This document shows, one piece after another, positions 17,683 through 26,150 of a stretch of DNA of 64,000 nt (position 1 is its first letter; each line of letters begins with the position of its first letter). Source of the stretch: Mobilicoccus caccae (lineage in GTDB: Bacteria; Actinomycetota; Actinomycetes; Actinomycetales; Dermatophilaceae); the NCBI RefSeq assembly GCF_030161635.1, contig NZ_BSUO01000001.1:3949199-4013198 (forward strand). Direction: 5' to 3'. The notes below the pieces were generated by a model. That model was given only the letters and a program-made list of their open reading frames with translations. It was not told where the DNA came from and did not search any database. A program made the position numbers and the translations under genes.

Positions 17683-17744
17683 TCAACCACTTGGTTGACA
17701 AACCTTCGAGAGTGGGCCTACGTTGTTCTCAACCGATCAGTTGA
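17683..17744 (+). promoter_or_regulatory. ArsR promoter with two operators
   Basis: Two 16-bp dyads, TCAACCACTTGGTTGA (17683-17698) and TCAACCGATCAGTTGA (17729-17744), flank a promoter. The -35 element TTGACA is at 17695-17700, overlapping the first dyad, and a weaker TACGTT -10 is at 17719-17724. The second dyad ends 9 bp before the ArsR start. This layout predicts tight autorepression of the ArsR-SRPBCC operon. Confidence 0.8.
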
Positions 17745-17753
17745 GGAGGGGTC

Positions 17754-18119
17754 ATGGCGGACCCGTTGTCGAAGGCGTTCTCGGCGCTGGCCGACCCGAC
17801 TCGGCGCGACCTCGTGGCGCGGTTGGCCGTGGCCGACGCGACGGTGGGAGAACTCGCCAAGCCCTATGACGTGAGCATCCAGGCCGTCTCCAAGCACCTC
17901 AAGGTGCTCGCCGAGGCGGGGCTGGTCACCAAGACCCGGGACGCGCAGCGGCGTTCCGTGCATCTCGAGGCCGACGTGCTCGACCTCGCCACCGCCTGGT
18001 TGGAGCGCTACCGGCGCCAGGCCGAGGCCCGCTACGAACGACTCGACGCCGTGCTGGCCGATCTCGACGGCCAGGGCGACGACGCATGCCCGACACCTGA
18101 GGAAGGAACGGCATCATGA
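17754..18119 (+). CDS. ArsR family repressor (SRPBCC-linked)
   Basis: The 121-residue winged-helix protein contains FSALADPTRRDLVARL and VSIQAVSKHLKVLAEAG, the typical ArsR/SdpR recognition helix. It lacks the CxC metal site, so it is of the non-metal type that is found next to AHSA1/SRPBCC genes. GAGGAGGGG lies upstream of the ATG. Two matching dyads lie over the promoter. Its stop overlaps the SRPBCC start by 4 bp. Confidence 0.92.
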   Translation: MADPLSKAFSALADPTRRDLVARLAVADATVGELAKPYDVSIQAVSKHLKVLAEAGLVTKTRDAQRRSVHLEADVLDLATAWLERYRRQAEARYERLDAVLADLDGQGDDACPTPEEGTAS

Positions 18120-18649
18120 CCCGCACCACCAACGCCACGACCTCCACCACCACCATCGAAGCCGACGCGACGGTCCCGCTCATCCGCATCACCCGCGACT
18201 TCGAGGCGACACCCGCGCAACTCTTTCGCGCGCACACCGACCCCGAGCTCTACGCCCGGTGGGTCGGTCCGGCCGACCTGAGCACCCGCATCGAGCATTG
18301 GGACGCCCGTGACGGCGGCAGCTGGCGGTTCGTCAACGTGCGCGCCGGTGAGGACGGCGCGGAGGAGTACGCCTTCCGCGGCTGCTTCCACGAGGTCTCG
18401 CCGCAGCGCATCGTCCAGACCTTCACGTTCGAGGGGATGCCCGAGGGGGTCTCCCTGGAGACGCTCACCTTCGAGGACCTGGGCGGTGGCCGCACCCGCC
18501 TGCACGCGCAGTCGCTCGTCGACTCCTTCGAGGCGCGCGACCAGTGGCTTGCCAGCGGCATGGAGGTCGGCGTCGAGCAGGGGTACGCCAAGCTCGACGG
18601 CCTCCTCGCCGACGGCTCGATCGGCGGTACCGACGATGGCGCTGCCTGA
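18116..18649 (+). CDS. SRPBCC/AHSA1 domain protein
   Basis: The 177-residue protein has the AHSA1 START-like fold: RDFEATPAQLFRAHTDPELY, then WVGPADLSTRIEHWD, GGSWRF and the final helix after DSFEARDQWLASGME. Such proteins bind small hydrophobic ligands in a deep cavity, but the ligand is unknown. It is co-translated with the ArsR repressor and overlaps the next gene (18636), so the three genes are one operon. Confidence 0.88.
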   Translation: MTRTTNATTSTTTIEADATVPLIRITRDFEATPAQLFRAHTDPELYARWVGPADLSTRIEHWDARDGGSWRFVNVRAGEDGAEEYAFRGCFHEVSPQRIVQTFTFEGMPEGVSLETLTFEDLGGGRTRLHAQSLVDSFEARDQWLASGMEVGVEQGYAKLDGLLADGSIGGTDDGAA

Positions 18650-19217
18650 GTCGCCCGACGAGCGACACCGCGTGGTGGCGGGCGGATTCACCGACGTCGT
18701 CGCCGGAGTCGTCGACTGGGATGCGCCCGCGCCGGTCGAGGGCTGGACCGCACGGGACGTCGTGGGTCACCTCACGACGTGGTTGCCGGGGCTGCTCGCC
18801 TCCGGCAGTGACGTGCGGCTGCCGGTCGGACCGCCGGTCGAGACTGCCCCGGCCGCCGCGTGGCGCACCCACTCCGGCGCCGTCCAGGTGCTCCTCGACG
18901 ATCCCGACACGAGCACGAAACGCCTGACCAACCCACACATCGGTGAGCTGCCACTGCCCACAGCGATCGACCGGTTCTACACCGCCGACGTCTTCATGCA
19001 CACGTGGGACCTCGTGCGGGCCTCCGGGCAGGAGGTGCAGCTCGACGCCGACCTGTGCGCCGAGATGCTGGCGGGCATGAGTGAGATGGAGGACGTGCTG
19101 CGCAGTTCGGGCCAGTACGGGCCGCGGGTCGAGGTGCCCCAGGACGCGTCCGTGCAGGACCGCCTCCTGGGCTTCATCGGCCGCGACCCCACCTGGCGAC
19201 CGTCGGCAGCCGGCTGA
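18636..19217 (+). CDS. Maleylpyruvate isomerase/TIGR03086-like protein
   Basis: The 193-residue protein shows the TIGR03086-type pattern: VEGWTARDVVGHLTTWLPGL near the N terminus and FYTADVFMHTWDLVRASG with the conserved His. The ATG at 18636 lies inside the end of the SRPBCC gene (14-bp overlap), giving translational coupling. It probably acts with its neighbours in handling a small metabolite under ArsR control. Confidence 0.82.
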   Translation: MALPESPDERHRVVAGGFTDVVAGVVDWDAPAPVEGWTARDVVGHLTTWLPGLLASGSDVRLPVGPPVETAPAAAWRTHSGAVQVLLDDPDTSTKRLTNPHIGELPLPTAIDRFYTADVFMHTWDLVRASGQEVQLDADLCAEMLAGMSEMEDVLRSSGQYGPRVEVPQDASVQDRLLGFIGRDPTWRPSAAG

Positions 19218-19261
19218 CGCTGACCCGCGGACCTCGGGCCGGCGACGGAGGCAGCAGCTGC

Positions 19262-19711
19262 CTACGTCGCCGGTTCGAGCATCCTCTGCAGCAAGGCTCC
19301 GAGCTGTTCCTGCTCGTCGACGGCAAGGCGGTCGGTCGGGAAGGGGCCTGACATCACGGCCCGTCCCAATCGCCTGCGGAGTGCTGCGCCTTCCTCGGTG
19401 AGGGTCAGCAGTTTGACCCTGCGGTCCTGGCCCGGAACGCGCGTGACCCACCCGGCGCGAGTCAGACGGTCGGCGATGCCGGTGACATTGGAGGCGTCGC
19501 AGTGCAGGTGATCAGCCAGGTCCTTCATCTGTCGGGGCTCGCCGAGGAAGAAGACGACCCGCGCCTGCTGGGCCGTGAGGCCTTCCGTGGCGACCGCGTC
19601 AGCGAAGGCGTGCTTGGCGGCATCGGCGGCCCGGATCATCAATCGAGCCAGGTCGCGGGGCGGGAAGGGTGGGTCGAGGTCGATGCTCACGCAGAAAGTA
19701 TATCTGATCAA
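19262..19711 (-). CDS. MarR family transcriptional regulator
   Basis: This is a winged-helix MarR protein of 149 residues from a TTG at 19711, or 142 from a GTG at 19690; neither start has a clear ribosome binding site. The core is LTAQQARVVFFLGEPRQMKD, then LADHLHCDASNVTGIADRL and VTRVPGQDRRVKLLTLTEEG, the recognition helix and wing. It is divergent to the DUF6069 gene. The dyad ACTTGA-5-TCAAGT at 19747-19763 in the shared intergenic region is a likely operator. Confidence 0.85.
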   Translation of the reverse strand: MIRYTFCVSIDLDPPFPPRDLARLMIRAADAAKHAFADAVATEGLTAQQARVVFFLGEPRQMKDLADHLHCDASNVTGIADRLTRAGWVTRVPGQDRRVKLLTLTEEGAALRRRLGRAVMSGPFPTDRLAVDEQEQLGALLQRMLEPAT

Positions 19712-19746
19712 CTATTGACAACCCCAACGAACTGGCGAAGCCTGAT

Positions 19747-19763
19747 ACTTGACCAGCTCAAGT
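19747..19763. promoter_or_regulatory. Candidate MarR operator
   Basis: A 17-bp perfect dyad, ACTTGA-CCAGC-TCAAGT, lies between the divergent MarR and DUF6069 genes, 19 bp before the latter's ATG. The half site is typical of MarR-family operators. Confidence 0.6.
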
Positions 19764-19781
19764 AATCCCCGAGGAGGGGCC

Positions 19782-20264
19782 ATGTCCGCCGTACTCGATG
19801 ACCACAGCACTCCCACCACTCGTGTCGGAGCCCGCACGACTGCAGTCCTCACCCCCGTGCTCGTCGTGGCGGTGGTCGTCAACCTGACGGTGCATGCCCT
19901 CGGCCGGGCGGCCGGCGCCGACTTCACCGTTCGGACACCGTCCGCGGATCAACCGCAGGTCGTCGGGTGGGTGTCCGTCCTGGTCATGTCGATCGTCCCC
20001 GTCCTCATCGGGTCACTGCTGCTGTGGGCGACCCGTCGCTCGCCGCGGGCATGGGTGGTGCTGGCCTGGGTCGGCCTCGTGGTCGGCGTTCTCAGTGTCG
20101 GCATGCCGGTCCTCGCCACGGCGACGACCGGCACGAAGCTCGCGCTGGCGACGATGCACCTCCTGCCCGCTGTCACCTGGTGGGTCTGCGTCCGTCGAGA
20201 GCTCGACCGGGCCGACCGAGTGCGGCGAGCAGTCGTCATCCCGGCGTCGCGGCGGCCGAGGTGA
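19782..20264 (+). CDS. DUF6069 family membrane protein
   Basis: The 160-residue protein has four predicted transmembrane segments (about residues 20-42, 66-86, 92-114 and 122-140). The first includes TAVLTPVLVVAVVVNLTVHA. The ATG at 19782 follows GAGGAGGGG and is preferred to the in-frame ATG at 19749. The function of DUF6069 is unknown. Its position opposite a MarR regulator suggests an inducible membrane function such as stress response. Confidence 0.75.
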   Translation: MSAVLDDHSTPTTRVGARTTAVLTPVLVVAVVVNLTVHALGRAAGADFTVRTPSADQPQVVGWVSVLVMSIVPVLIGSLLLWATRRSPRAWVVLAWVGLVVGVLSVGMPVLATATTGTKLALATMHLLPAVTWWVCVRRELDRADRVRRAVVIPASRRPR

Positions 20265-20314
20265 ACGTTCGTCGGCGACCGTCCGTCGTGCGGCAGTCCT
20301 GACGCGGGATCGCG

Positions 20315-20435
20315 GATCGAAGAACAACACGGACAACATCGACGGAGAGCAGCCGGACCTTGCAACCCGTTGACCTGCGGTGATGTGCGAGACGATGCCG
20401 GACGGTCGCCGTTCATGTTGTCGGTGTTGTTCTTC
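20315..20435. repeat. Interspersed inverted-repeat element, copy 2
   Basis: Arms at 20319-20344 and 20410-20435 pair over 26 bp with about four mismatches and carry the same GAAGAACAACAC motif as copy 1. The core TGACCTGCGGTGATG (20371-20385) differs from copy 1 by a single base. The right arm contains the stop codon and last seven codons of the FAD monooxygenase. As with copy 1, it lies between convergent genes. Confidence 0.8.
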
Positions 20436-21738
20436 CCTCTCCGACACCCGCTCCCTCCGCCACGGGGGTCGTGGTGCGGCGTGCCCAGGTCGGTGCACGT
20501 TCCGGGCGCGGACCGACCCCGACGACGAGCGCCGGGATGACGCTGAGCGCCGGGAGGCGTTGCACGAGCCGTGGTGGTGCCGAAGGGAACCCGGTGAGGC
20601 GGCCGTCGAGGACACGGTCGATGAGCCCGGCGTGCATGGCCCGCTGCAGACCCTGGATGAGGGCGGTCGGGACGATCCGACGGCGGCGCACCCGGGCGAG
20701 CACATCGTCGATGCCTCGGGCGTGACCGGCCTTCTGCGCCTGTCGGAGCGGGCCGGCCAGGAGCGTCGCAGCTCCGACCGCGTCCTGCACGGCGAGGTTG
20801 ATGCCCACGCCGCCGACGGGTGACATCGCGTGCGCGGCGTCGCCGATGCACAGGACACCCTGTGCGTGCCAGCGGCGCAGACGGTCGACGCGTACGTCGA
20901 GGTGCTTGACGTCGTCCATCGAGGCGATGCCGTCGACGTCGTCCGCGAGCTGCGGCAGGGCCCGGGCGATCTCGGCGCGGAAGGCCTCGATGCCGCGGGC
21001 GCGCAACTGCGCGTCGGTGCCCTTCGGTCCGAGGTAGGCGACCTGGGTGTACCCCTCGCGGGGGATGGCGATGAGCGCCGTGCCGTCGCTGAACCGGGGC
21101 AGGAGCGACTCGGCCAGGTCGCGGGAGGTCGGCACTCGGAACCACCACACGTCGAAGCCGACACCGAACTCCCTGCTCGCGAGCCCGATCTCGCGACGCA
21201 CCACGGACCACCGCCCGTCACAGGCGACGACGAGGTCGGCCTCCAGCCGTCCCGGCCCGTCAGGAGTTTCGTACTCCACCCCGGCGACGCGATCACCGTC
21301 CCGGACGAGGGCGGTCACCTCGTGGCTCATTCGCAGGTCGAACGTCGGCTCCTCACGGCCGGCGTCGGCGAGCAGGTCGAGGAAGTCCCATTGCGGAACC
21401 ATCGCGATGTACGGGTGGCGCAACGGCAGACGGGAGAAATCGACCAGCGTGACCTGCGAGCCGTCGCCCGCCGGGACGCGCACGCCGCGGATCTTGCTGT
21501 GCGGCACGGCGGCGAACCGCTCGAACAGCCCGAGGTCGTCGAGGAGCCCGAGGGTGCTCGGGTGAACCGTGTCGCCGCGGAAGTCGCGCAGGAAGTCGGC
21601 GTGCTTCTCGAGCACAGTGACGCGGACGCCGGCGCGGGCCAGGAGCAGCCCGAGAACCATGCCGGCGGGGCCACCTCCGACGACGACGCAGGTGGTGTGC
21701 TCGGTCGGTGTGTCTCGGCGAGTGGTGTGGGTGGTCAT
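20413..21738 (-). CDS. FAD-dependent monooxygenase
   Basis: The 441-residue protein is a class A flavoprotein monooxygenase. It has the dinucleotide motif VVVGGGPAGMVLGLLLARAG, the DG motif (VVACDGRWSVVRREIGL) and the GD motif LCIGDAAHAMSPVGGVGINL. It likely hydroxylates an aromatic substrate with NAD(P)H. The ATG at 21738 is the family start; the frame is open to 21810 without family similarity. The C terminus after about residue 400 is Arg-rich and its last codons come from the interspersed repeat, so the natural end may have been replaced. Confidence 0.88.
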   Translation of the reverse strand: MTTHTTRRDTPTEHTTCVVVGGGPAGMVLGLLLARAGVRVTVLEKHADFLRDFRGDTVHPSTLGLLDDLGLFERFAAVPHSKIRGVRVPAGDGSQVTLVDFSRLPLRHPYIAMVPQWDFLDLLADAGREEPTFDLRMSHEVTALVRDGDRVAGVEYETPDGPGRLEADLVVACDGRWSVVRREIGLASREFGVGFDVWWFRVPTSRDLAESLLPRFSDGTALIAIPREGYTQVAYLGPKGTDAQLRARGIEAFRAEIARALPQLADDVDGIASMDDVKHLDVRVDRLRRWHAQGVLCIGDAAHAMSPVGGVGINLAVQDAVGAATLLAGPLRQAQKAGHARGIDDVLARVRRRRIVPTALIQGLQRAMHAGLIDRVLDGRLTGFPSAPPRLVQRLPALSVIPALVVGVGPRPERAPTWARRTTTPVAEGAGVGEGRTTPTT

Positions 21739-21869
21739 GAGCGTCCCTCTCGATGGATGCGGACCGTGCCGATGTCCGCAAACGTAGAACTCCACAAACG
21801 TAGAAGTCAACGGGTGGGGGCTTACGCTGGGAGGAGATTCCGGCGCCGCCGGGTGAGGAGAGTGATCCG

Positions 21870-22510
21870 ATGACCGTGTCCGAGAGTGGTCGAACGGGCC
21901 GACGACCGGGCCCCGTCTCGAGTCGTGACGCGATCCTCGCGGCGGCGCGCGATCAGTTCACGCAGCACGGGTTCAAGGGGGCGACGCTGCGGGCCATCGC
22001 GGGCCGAGCGGGCGTCGACCCGGGTCTCATCCGGCACTTCTTCGGTGACAAGGAGGGGCTGTTCACCGCATCGATGGAGATGCCCCCGAGGCGCCCGCGG
22101 CCGTGTTGGGCGTCTTCGACGAGCCGGTGGACGAGTGGGGCGAGCGGCTGACCCGCGCCTACCTCTCGCTGTGGGAGGACCCCGACACCTCCGGGCCGCT
22201 GCAGGCCACTGTGGTCTCCGCGTTCTCGAACGATCAGGCCTTGGAACGTCTGCGCCACTTCATCGTCACCACGGTCCTCGAGCAGGCGCGACCACACCTG
22301 CCTCCCGACGATCCGGATCTGCGGCTGGCCACGGCCATGACCCACATCATCGGCATCGCCCTCGGCCGCTACCTCCTCCAGGCGCCCCCGCTGGTCGCCG
22401 CCGACCTCGACGACATCGTCGCCCTCGTCGGCCCGAGCGTGCAGCGCTACCTCACCGGACCGATGCCGGCGCGGCCGTCCACGGGCAGGGCGAGGAGGAT
22501 CACGCCATGA
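21870..22510 (+). pseudogene. TetR family regulator, frame broken by a missing base
   Basis: The first part encodes a TetR N terminus (SRDAILAAARDQFTQHGFKG, then ATLRAIAGRAGVDPGLIRHF) and runs into a stop at 22151. The ligand domain continues in another frame from about 22100 (VLGVFDEPVDEWGERLTRAY to ALGRYLLQAPPLV) and ends at 22510. One extra C in the CCCCC run near 22083-22087 restores 213 residues. The stop overlaps the next gene by 4 bp, so the operon structure is intact. Confidence 0.8.
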
Positions 22511-22923
22511 AGGACATCGCTGCCGTGATCATCAGGCTGCTCGGTCTCCTCGCTGCTCAGTGGGCGGCCTTCTGGGCGGGCAACATCGGCTACGACCCGG
22601 AAGGCGGCGCGAACATCGGCGCGGGGTTGCTTGCCTTCCTCGTCACGCTGGTCGTGGCTTTCGTGTGGGCCGTGGTCGACGGCCGCGGGTCGAGGCGCGT
22701 GGGGGCTCTTCTGCTGCGCTGGGCGGTCGTGGCCGTCGTGCTCGGGGTCGTCTCGGCGTTCCAGGCGCAGGGCTTCGGGGTGGAGTCCGGTCTCGACATG
22801 ACCTCTCTGCGCTCGGACCTGACGGGGCTGGCCCCCTTCACGGCCGGCCTCGTCGCGGTGCCCGCCGCAGCCGGTCTCGCCCTGGGGTCCCTCCTCGCCC
22901 GCTGGAAGCGGTCTCGCGGCTGA
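22507..22923 (+). CDS. Small integral membrane protein of a TetR operon
   Basis: The 138-residue protein has four hydrophobic segments (starting MKDIAAVIIRLLGLLAAQWA) and no recognisable catalytic motif. It is co-translated with the TetR gene upstream (ATGA overlap) and is the probable target of that regulator. I do not recognise the family. Confidence 0.7.
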   Translation: MKDIAAVIIRLLGLLAAQWAAFWAGNIGYDPEGGANIGAGLLAFLVTLVVAFVWAVVDGRGSRRVGALLLRWAVVAVVLGVVSAFQAQGFGVESGLDMTSLRSDLTGLAPFTAGLVAVPAAAGLALGSLLARWKRSRG

Positions 22924-22978
22924 CTGCGTGCCCCGCCGCTTCGCTCCACCGGTTCTGGACGGCGGCTCTCATGGCTAT

Positions 22979-22993
22979 TGTTAGTGACTAACA
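22979..22993. promoter_or_regulatory. TetR operator palindrome
   Basis: TGTTAGTGACTAACA is a perfect 15-bp palindrome, 19 bp before the GTG start of the TetR-ABC operon. TTAGTNACTAA cores are typical of TetR-family operators. Autoregulation is the likely role. Confidence 0.75.
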
Positions 22994-23012
22994 TTCGGCG
23001 TAGCGTGACGCT

Positions 23013-23579
23013 GTGAGCACGCGAACCGAACGCACCCGGCTGCGCATCCTCGAGGCCGCGCTGCGGCTCTTCGCGGCGGAGGGCTACGACGCGGTCCCGG
23101 TCACCCGCATCGCCGACGAGGCGGGCGTCTCCCACATGACGTTCTTCCGCCACTTCCCGTCCAAGAGCGACGTGCTCGTGAGCGATCCGTACGACCCGCT
23201 CATCGCCGAGGCCGTGCGGGCCCAGCCGGTGGAGCTCGCGCCGCTCGAGCGGGGTCGGCGCGGCATCCTGGCGGCTTGGGAGCGCATCGGGGAGGGTCCC
23301 GACCTCGCCGACGAGGACATGCGACTCCGGCTCGGCATCGTCGCGAATCACCCGGGTCTGCGGGCCCGCATGTGGGAATCGCAGCAGGTCACGACACAAG
23401 CCATCGCCGCGGCCCTCGTCGACGGTGGGGCCGAGGTCCTCGAGGCCGAGGCGGCCGCCGGGGCGCTCGTCGGGGCACTGACCTCGGCCCTGTTCCTCCT
23501 CGGCACCGACCCCGCGCTCGGCATGCGTGAGGCCATCACCGGGGCGATGCGGGCGCTCGCACAAGGGTCTCGGCCATGA
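23013..23579 (+). CDS. TetR family regulator of an ABC exporter operon
   Basis: The 188-residue TetR protein has LRILEAALRLFAAEGYDAVP, then VTRIADEAGVSHMTFFRHFP, a complete helix-turn-helix, and a C-terminal ligand domain. It starts at GTG 23013 with no strong ribosome binding site. Its stop overlaps the ABC ATPase by 4 bp. A perfect palindrome just upstream suggests that it represses its own operon. Confidence 0.92.
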   Translation: MSTRTERTRLRILEAALRLFAAEGYDAVPVTRIADEAGVSHMTFFRHFPSKSDVLVSDPYDPLIAEAVRAQPVELAPLERGRRGILAAWERIGEGPDLADEDMRLRLGIVANHPGLRARMWESQQVTTQAIAAALVDGGAEVLEAEAAAGALVGALTSALFLLGTDPALGMREAITGAMRALAQGSRP

Positions 23580-24346
23580 CCGCGCCGCTCGTCCTGGACG
23601 GCGTCGGCGTCGAGCTCGCGGGCGGCAGACGGCGCGAGCGGGTCCGCGTTCTCGACTCCGTCGATCTCGTCCTCGCTGCCGGCAGGGTCCGAGCCCTCGT
23701 GGGGCTCAACGGCGCCGGCAAGACGACTCTCATGCGCGTCGCTCTGGGCATGCTGCGGCCCGACCGCGGATCGGTCGAGATCCTCGGCAGCCCGGTGCAG
23801 ACGGCCGGGCCCCAGGTGTGGCGCCGCTGCGGGCACCTCGTCGAGACGCCGTTCTGCTACCCCGAGTTGACCGCGCGCGAGAACCTCCACGCGGCGGCGA
23901 CCCTGCGGGGTCTGAGCAGCGAGGAGTCCCGACGACGCGTCGATGCCGTCGCCGAGCTCCTGGGTCTGGAGAAGTGGCTCGACCGCCGCGCCCGAACGCT
24001 GTCGCTCGGCACGAGGCAGAAGGTCGCGATCGGGGCGGCCACGCTGCACGAGCCAGCGGTACTGATCCTCGACGAGCCGGCCAACGCGCTCGACCCCAGG
24101 GCCGTCCTGGGCCTGCGCGGCCTCATCCGCGACCTCGCCGCCGGGGGCGCCGCGGTCCTCGTCTCGAGTCATCACCTCGACGAGGTGGCGCGGATGGCCG
24201 ACGGCATCGACGTCCTCCACGCCGGCTGCATCGTCGGCACTCTCGAACCCGGGGGAGCCGACCTCGAACGCCGCTTCTTCGACCTCGTCCTCGCCGCGGA
24301 GGACCAACGCGCGGAACCGACCGGTGACGAGGTGGCGCGGCCATGA
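23576..24346 (+). CDS. ABC transporter ATP-binding protein
   Basis: The 256-residue ATPase has Walker A GLNGAGKTT, a signature region LSLGTRQKVAIG, Walker B AVLILDEPANALDP and the H-loop in VSSHHLDEVARMADG. It belongs to the exporter class that pairs with a separate permease, here the gene at 24343 (4-bp overlap). It is probably a drug or lipid exporter under TetR control. Confidence 0.93.
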   Translation: MTAPLVLDGVGVELAGGRRRERVRVLDSVDLVLAAGRVRALVGLNGAGKTTLMRVALGMLRPDRGSVEILGSPVQTAGPQVWRRCGHLVETPFCYPELTARENLHAAATLRGLSSEESRRRVDAVAELLGLEKWLDRRARTLSLGTRQKVAIGAATLHEPAVLILDEPANALDPRAVLGLRGLIRDLAAGGAAVLVSSHHLDEVARMADGIDVLHAGCIVGTLEPGGADLERRFFDLVLAAEDQRAEPTGDEVARP

Positions 24347-25116
24347 CCGGATTCGGTGCGGCACTGCGCGTCGAGACACTCAAGCTGTGGCGCTCGCCGG
24401 TGGCGTGGGTCGCCGGTGTGACGGTGGCCGTTGTGGTGCCAGTGGCCTCGGTCGGTTTCGTCGCGCTCGCGCGGGGTGCCGCGGGCGGACCCGTGGCCCT
24501 CAAGGCCCGCGCCCTGATCATCGGTGACGGATGGGACGCGCTGCTCGGCTTCGCGGCCCAGCTCGAGGCGGGTCTCGGTCTGTTCGTGTTCGGGGTGGTC
24601 GTGAGCTGGTGCGTCGGTCGTGAGTTCACCGACGGCACGATCGTGGGGATCTTCGCCCAGCCCGTCTCCCGGGCTGCCATCGCCGGCGCCAAGTCGGTCG
24701 TGGTCGTGGCGTGGGCGGCGCTGGTGAGCCTCGTCGTCACCGTCCTGATGGTGGTGGGTGGTGTGCTGAGCGGGTTGCCGGTGCCCGAGTTCGGTGACGT
24801 CCTCAGAGTCCTGGGTCTGGGGGTCTTCACCGCCGCCACCGCCCTGCCCGCGGGCTGGGTGGCGACGCTCACGCGCGGCTATCTCGGGGGGATCGTCGCG
24901 ACCCTGGCCGCCGTGCTCGGTACTCAATTCGCGGTGGCGCTCGGTGCGGGGGCGTGGGTTCCCTGGTCGGCCCCGGGGTTGTGGGCGGGTGTCGCGGGGC
25001 CGGCCGCCGCGGCGACGGTGACGCCCCTGCAGCTCACGCTTCCGGTGGTCGTCGGGGCGCTCGGTGTCTGGGCCACCTGCCGGGCCTGGGCGCGGCTTCA
25101 ACTCGGCCGATCGTGA
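24343..25116 (+). CDS. ABC transporter permease
   Basis: This 257-residue integral membrane protein has about six transmembrane segments and the ABC-2 permease pattern (GREFTDGTIVGIFAQPVSRA in the cytosolic loop). It is translationally coupled with the ATPase. The substrate is unknown. Confidence 0.88.
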   Translation: MTGFGAALRVETLKLWRSPVAWVAGVTVAVVVPVASVGFVALARGAAGGPVALKARALIIGDGWDALLGFAAQLEAGLGLFVFGVVVSWCVGREFTDGTIVGIFAQPVSRAAIAGAKSVVVVAWAALVSLVVTVLMVVGGVLSGLPVPEFGDVLRVLGLGVFTAATALPAGWVATLTRGYLGGIVATLAAVLGTQFAVALGAGAWVPWSAPGLWAGVAGPAAAATVTPLQLTLPVVVGALGVWATCRAWARLQLGRS

Positions 25117-25199
25117 TCCGTCCGGCGTGCGGGCAGCGAAAACCTGTCGACAGGTCGCAGCTCGTCGTCCGAGAATCGGGAGGTGCCCGGTGACGTGAC

Positions 25200-25286
25200 C
25201 GGTGCTCGAGGAGAGGAGACGTGACATGTCGATGACTGTCCGCGGCGTGCCTTCGACCCGCCGTCCTTCTCTCCTCTGGAGCACCG
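25200..25286 (+). promoter_or_regulatory. Long dyad in the leader of the RIO kinase gene
   Basis: CGGTGCTCGAGGAGAGGAG (25200-25218) is imperfectly repeated in inverted orientation at 25268-25286, ending directly before the GTG start of the RIO kinase. The loop holds a well-placed GGAGAGGAG and an ATG at 25226 opening a 31-codon ORF that overlaps the kinase start. The dyad would sequester the kinase ribosome binding site, so translational control is possible. This is inference only. Confidence 0.35.
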
Positions 25287-25289
25287 CAC

Positions 25290-26150
25290 GTGAGTACCGA
25301 CCAGCACGACCACGCCTCTGACCCCACACCTCTCGACCCGCGCTTCACCTTCGACTTCCACTCCTACGGCGACCTCGACGACGACCAGCGCTGGTCGACG
25401 TGGGCGAGTGTCGAACCGCTGCAACGCGGCCCGGAGCCGCGGCCCGACTGGGTCGTCACGAGCCAAGGGGCGATCGACACCGAGCTCGGCATCCTCAAGA
25501 CCGGCAAGGAGGCCGACGTCTTCCTCCTCGAGCGGGGTGACCCCCTCGAACCCGACGGCGCCTGCATCATGGCCGCCAAGCGCTACCGCAGCCCGGAACA
25601 CCGCGCGTTCCACCGCAGTGCCGCCTACACCGAGGGTCGCGGCACCCGACGATCCCGCGATGTGCGTGCCGTCGACGCCAAGAGCACCTACGGGCGCCAA
25701 GTGGCTGCCGGAGCCTGGGCGGCCGCCGAGTGGGAGATGCTCAATCGCTTCTGGTTGCAAGGGATTCCCGTGCCCTATCCGGTGCAGATCGACGGCATGG
25801 AGATCCTCATGGAGTTCATCGGCGAGGGCCGGCAGGCGGCGCCACGGCTCGCCCAGACCCGACCCGATCGCGACCTGCTCGAGGACTACTACGCGCAGAT
25901 CGCCGACGCGATGGCGGGCCTGGCCCGCGCCGGGATCGCCCATGGCGACCTGTCGGCCTACAACCTGCTCGCCGACGGCGACCGGATCGTCCTCATCGAC
26001 CTCCCGCAGGCCGTGGACATCATCGGCAACCAGGCCGGCAGCGACTTCCTCCTGCGCGACTGCACGAACGTGTGCTCCTGGTTCCGCTCGCGTGGCCTCG
26101 ACGTCGACGAGCAGGAGTTGTTCGCCACCCTGATCGCGCAGGCCTGGTGA
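25290..26150 (+). CDS. RIO-type serine/threonine kinase
   Basis: The 286-residue protein has the RIO kinase layout: an ATP-binding region LGILKTGKEADVFLLERG with AAKRYR, the catalytic loop IAHGDLSAYNLL and the metal loop IVLIDLPQAVD. Bacterial RIO proteins are cytosolic kinases or ATPases of uncertain role. The N-terminal 60 residues are acidic. The gene stands alone and has an unusual leader with a long dyad. The GTG at 25290 is preceded by GGAG. Confidence 0.88.
   Translation: MSTDQHDHASDPTPLDPRFTFDFHSYGDLDDDQRWSTWASVEPLQRGPEPRPDWVVTSQGAIDTELGILKTGKEADVFLLERGDPLEPDGACIMAAKRYRSPEHRAFHRSAAYTEGRGTRRSRDVRAVDAKSTYGRQVAAGAWAAAEWEMLNRFWLQGIPVPYPVQIDGMEILMEFIGEGRQAAPRLAQTRPDRDLLEDYYAQIADAMAGLARAGIAHGDLSAYNLLADGDRIVLIDLPQAVDIIGNQAGSDFLLRDCTNVCSWFRSRGLDVDEQELFATLIAQAW

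Noticed and set aside
16963..17874. 303-codon reading frame starting as VapB
   Set aside because: After the antitoxin part it is a shadow of vapC and of the ArsR gene; the stop appears lost by a missing base.
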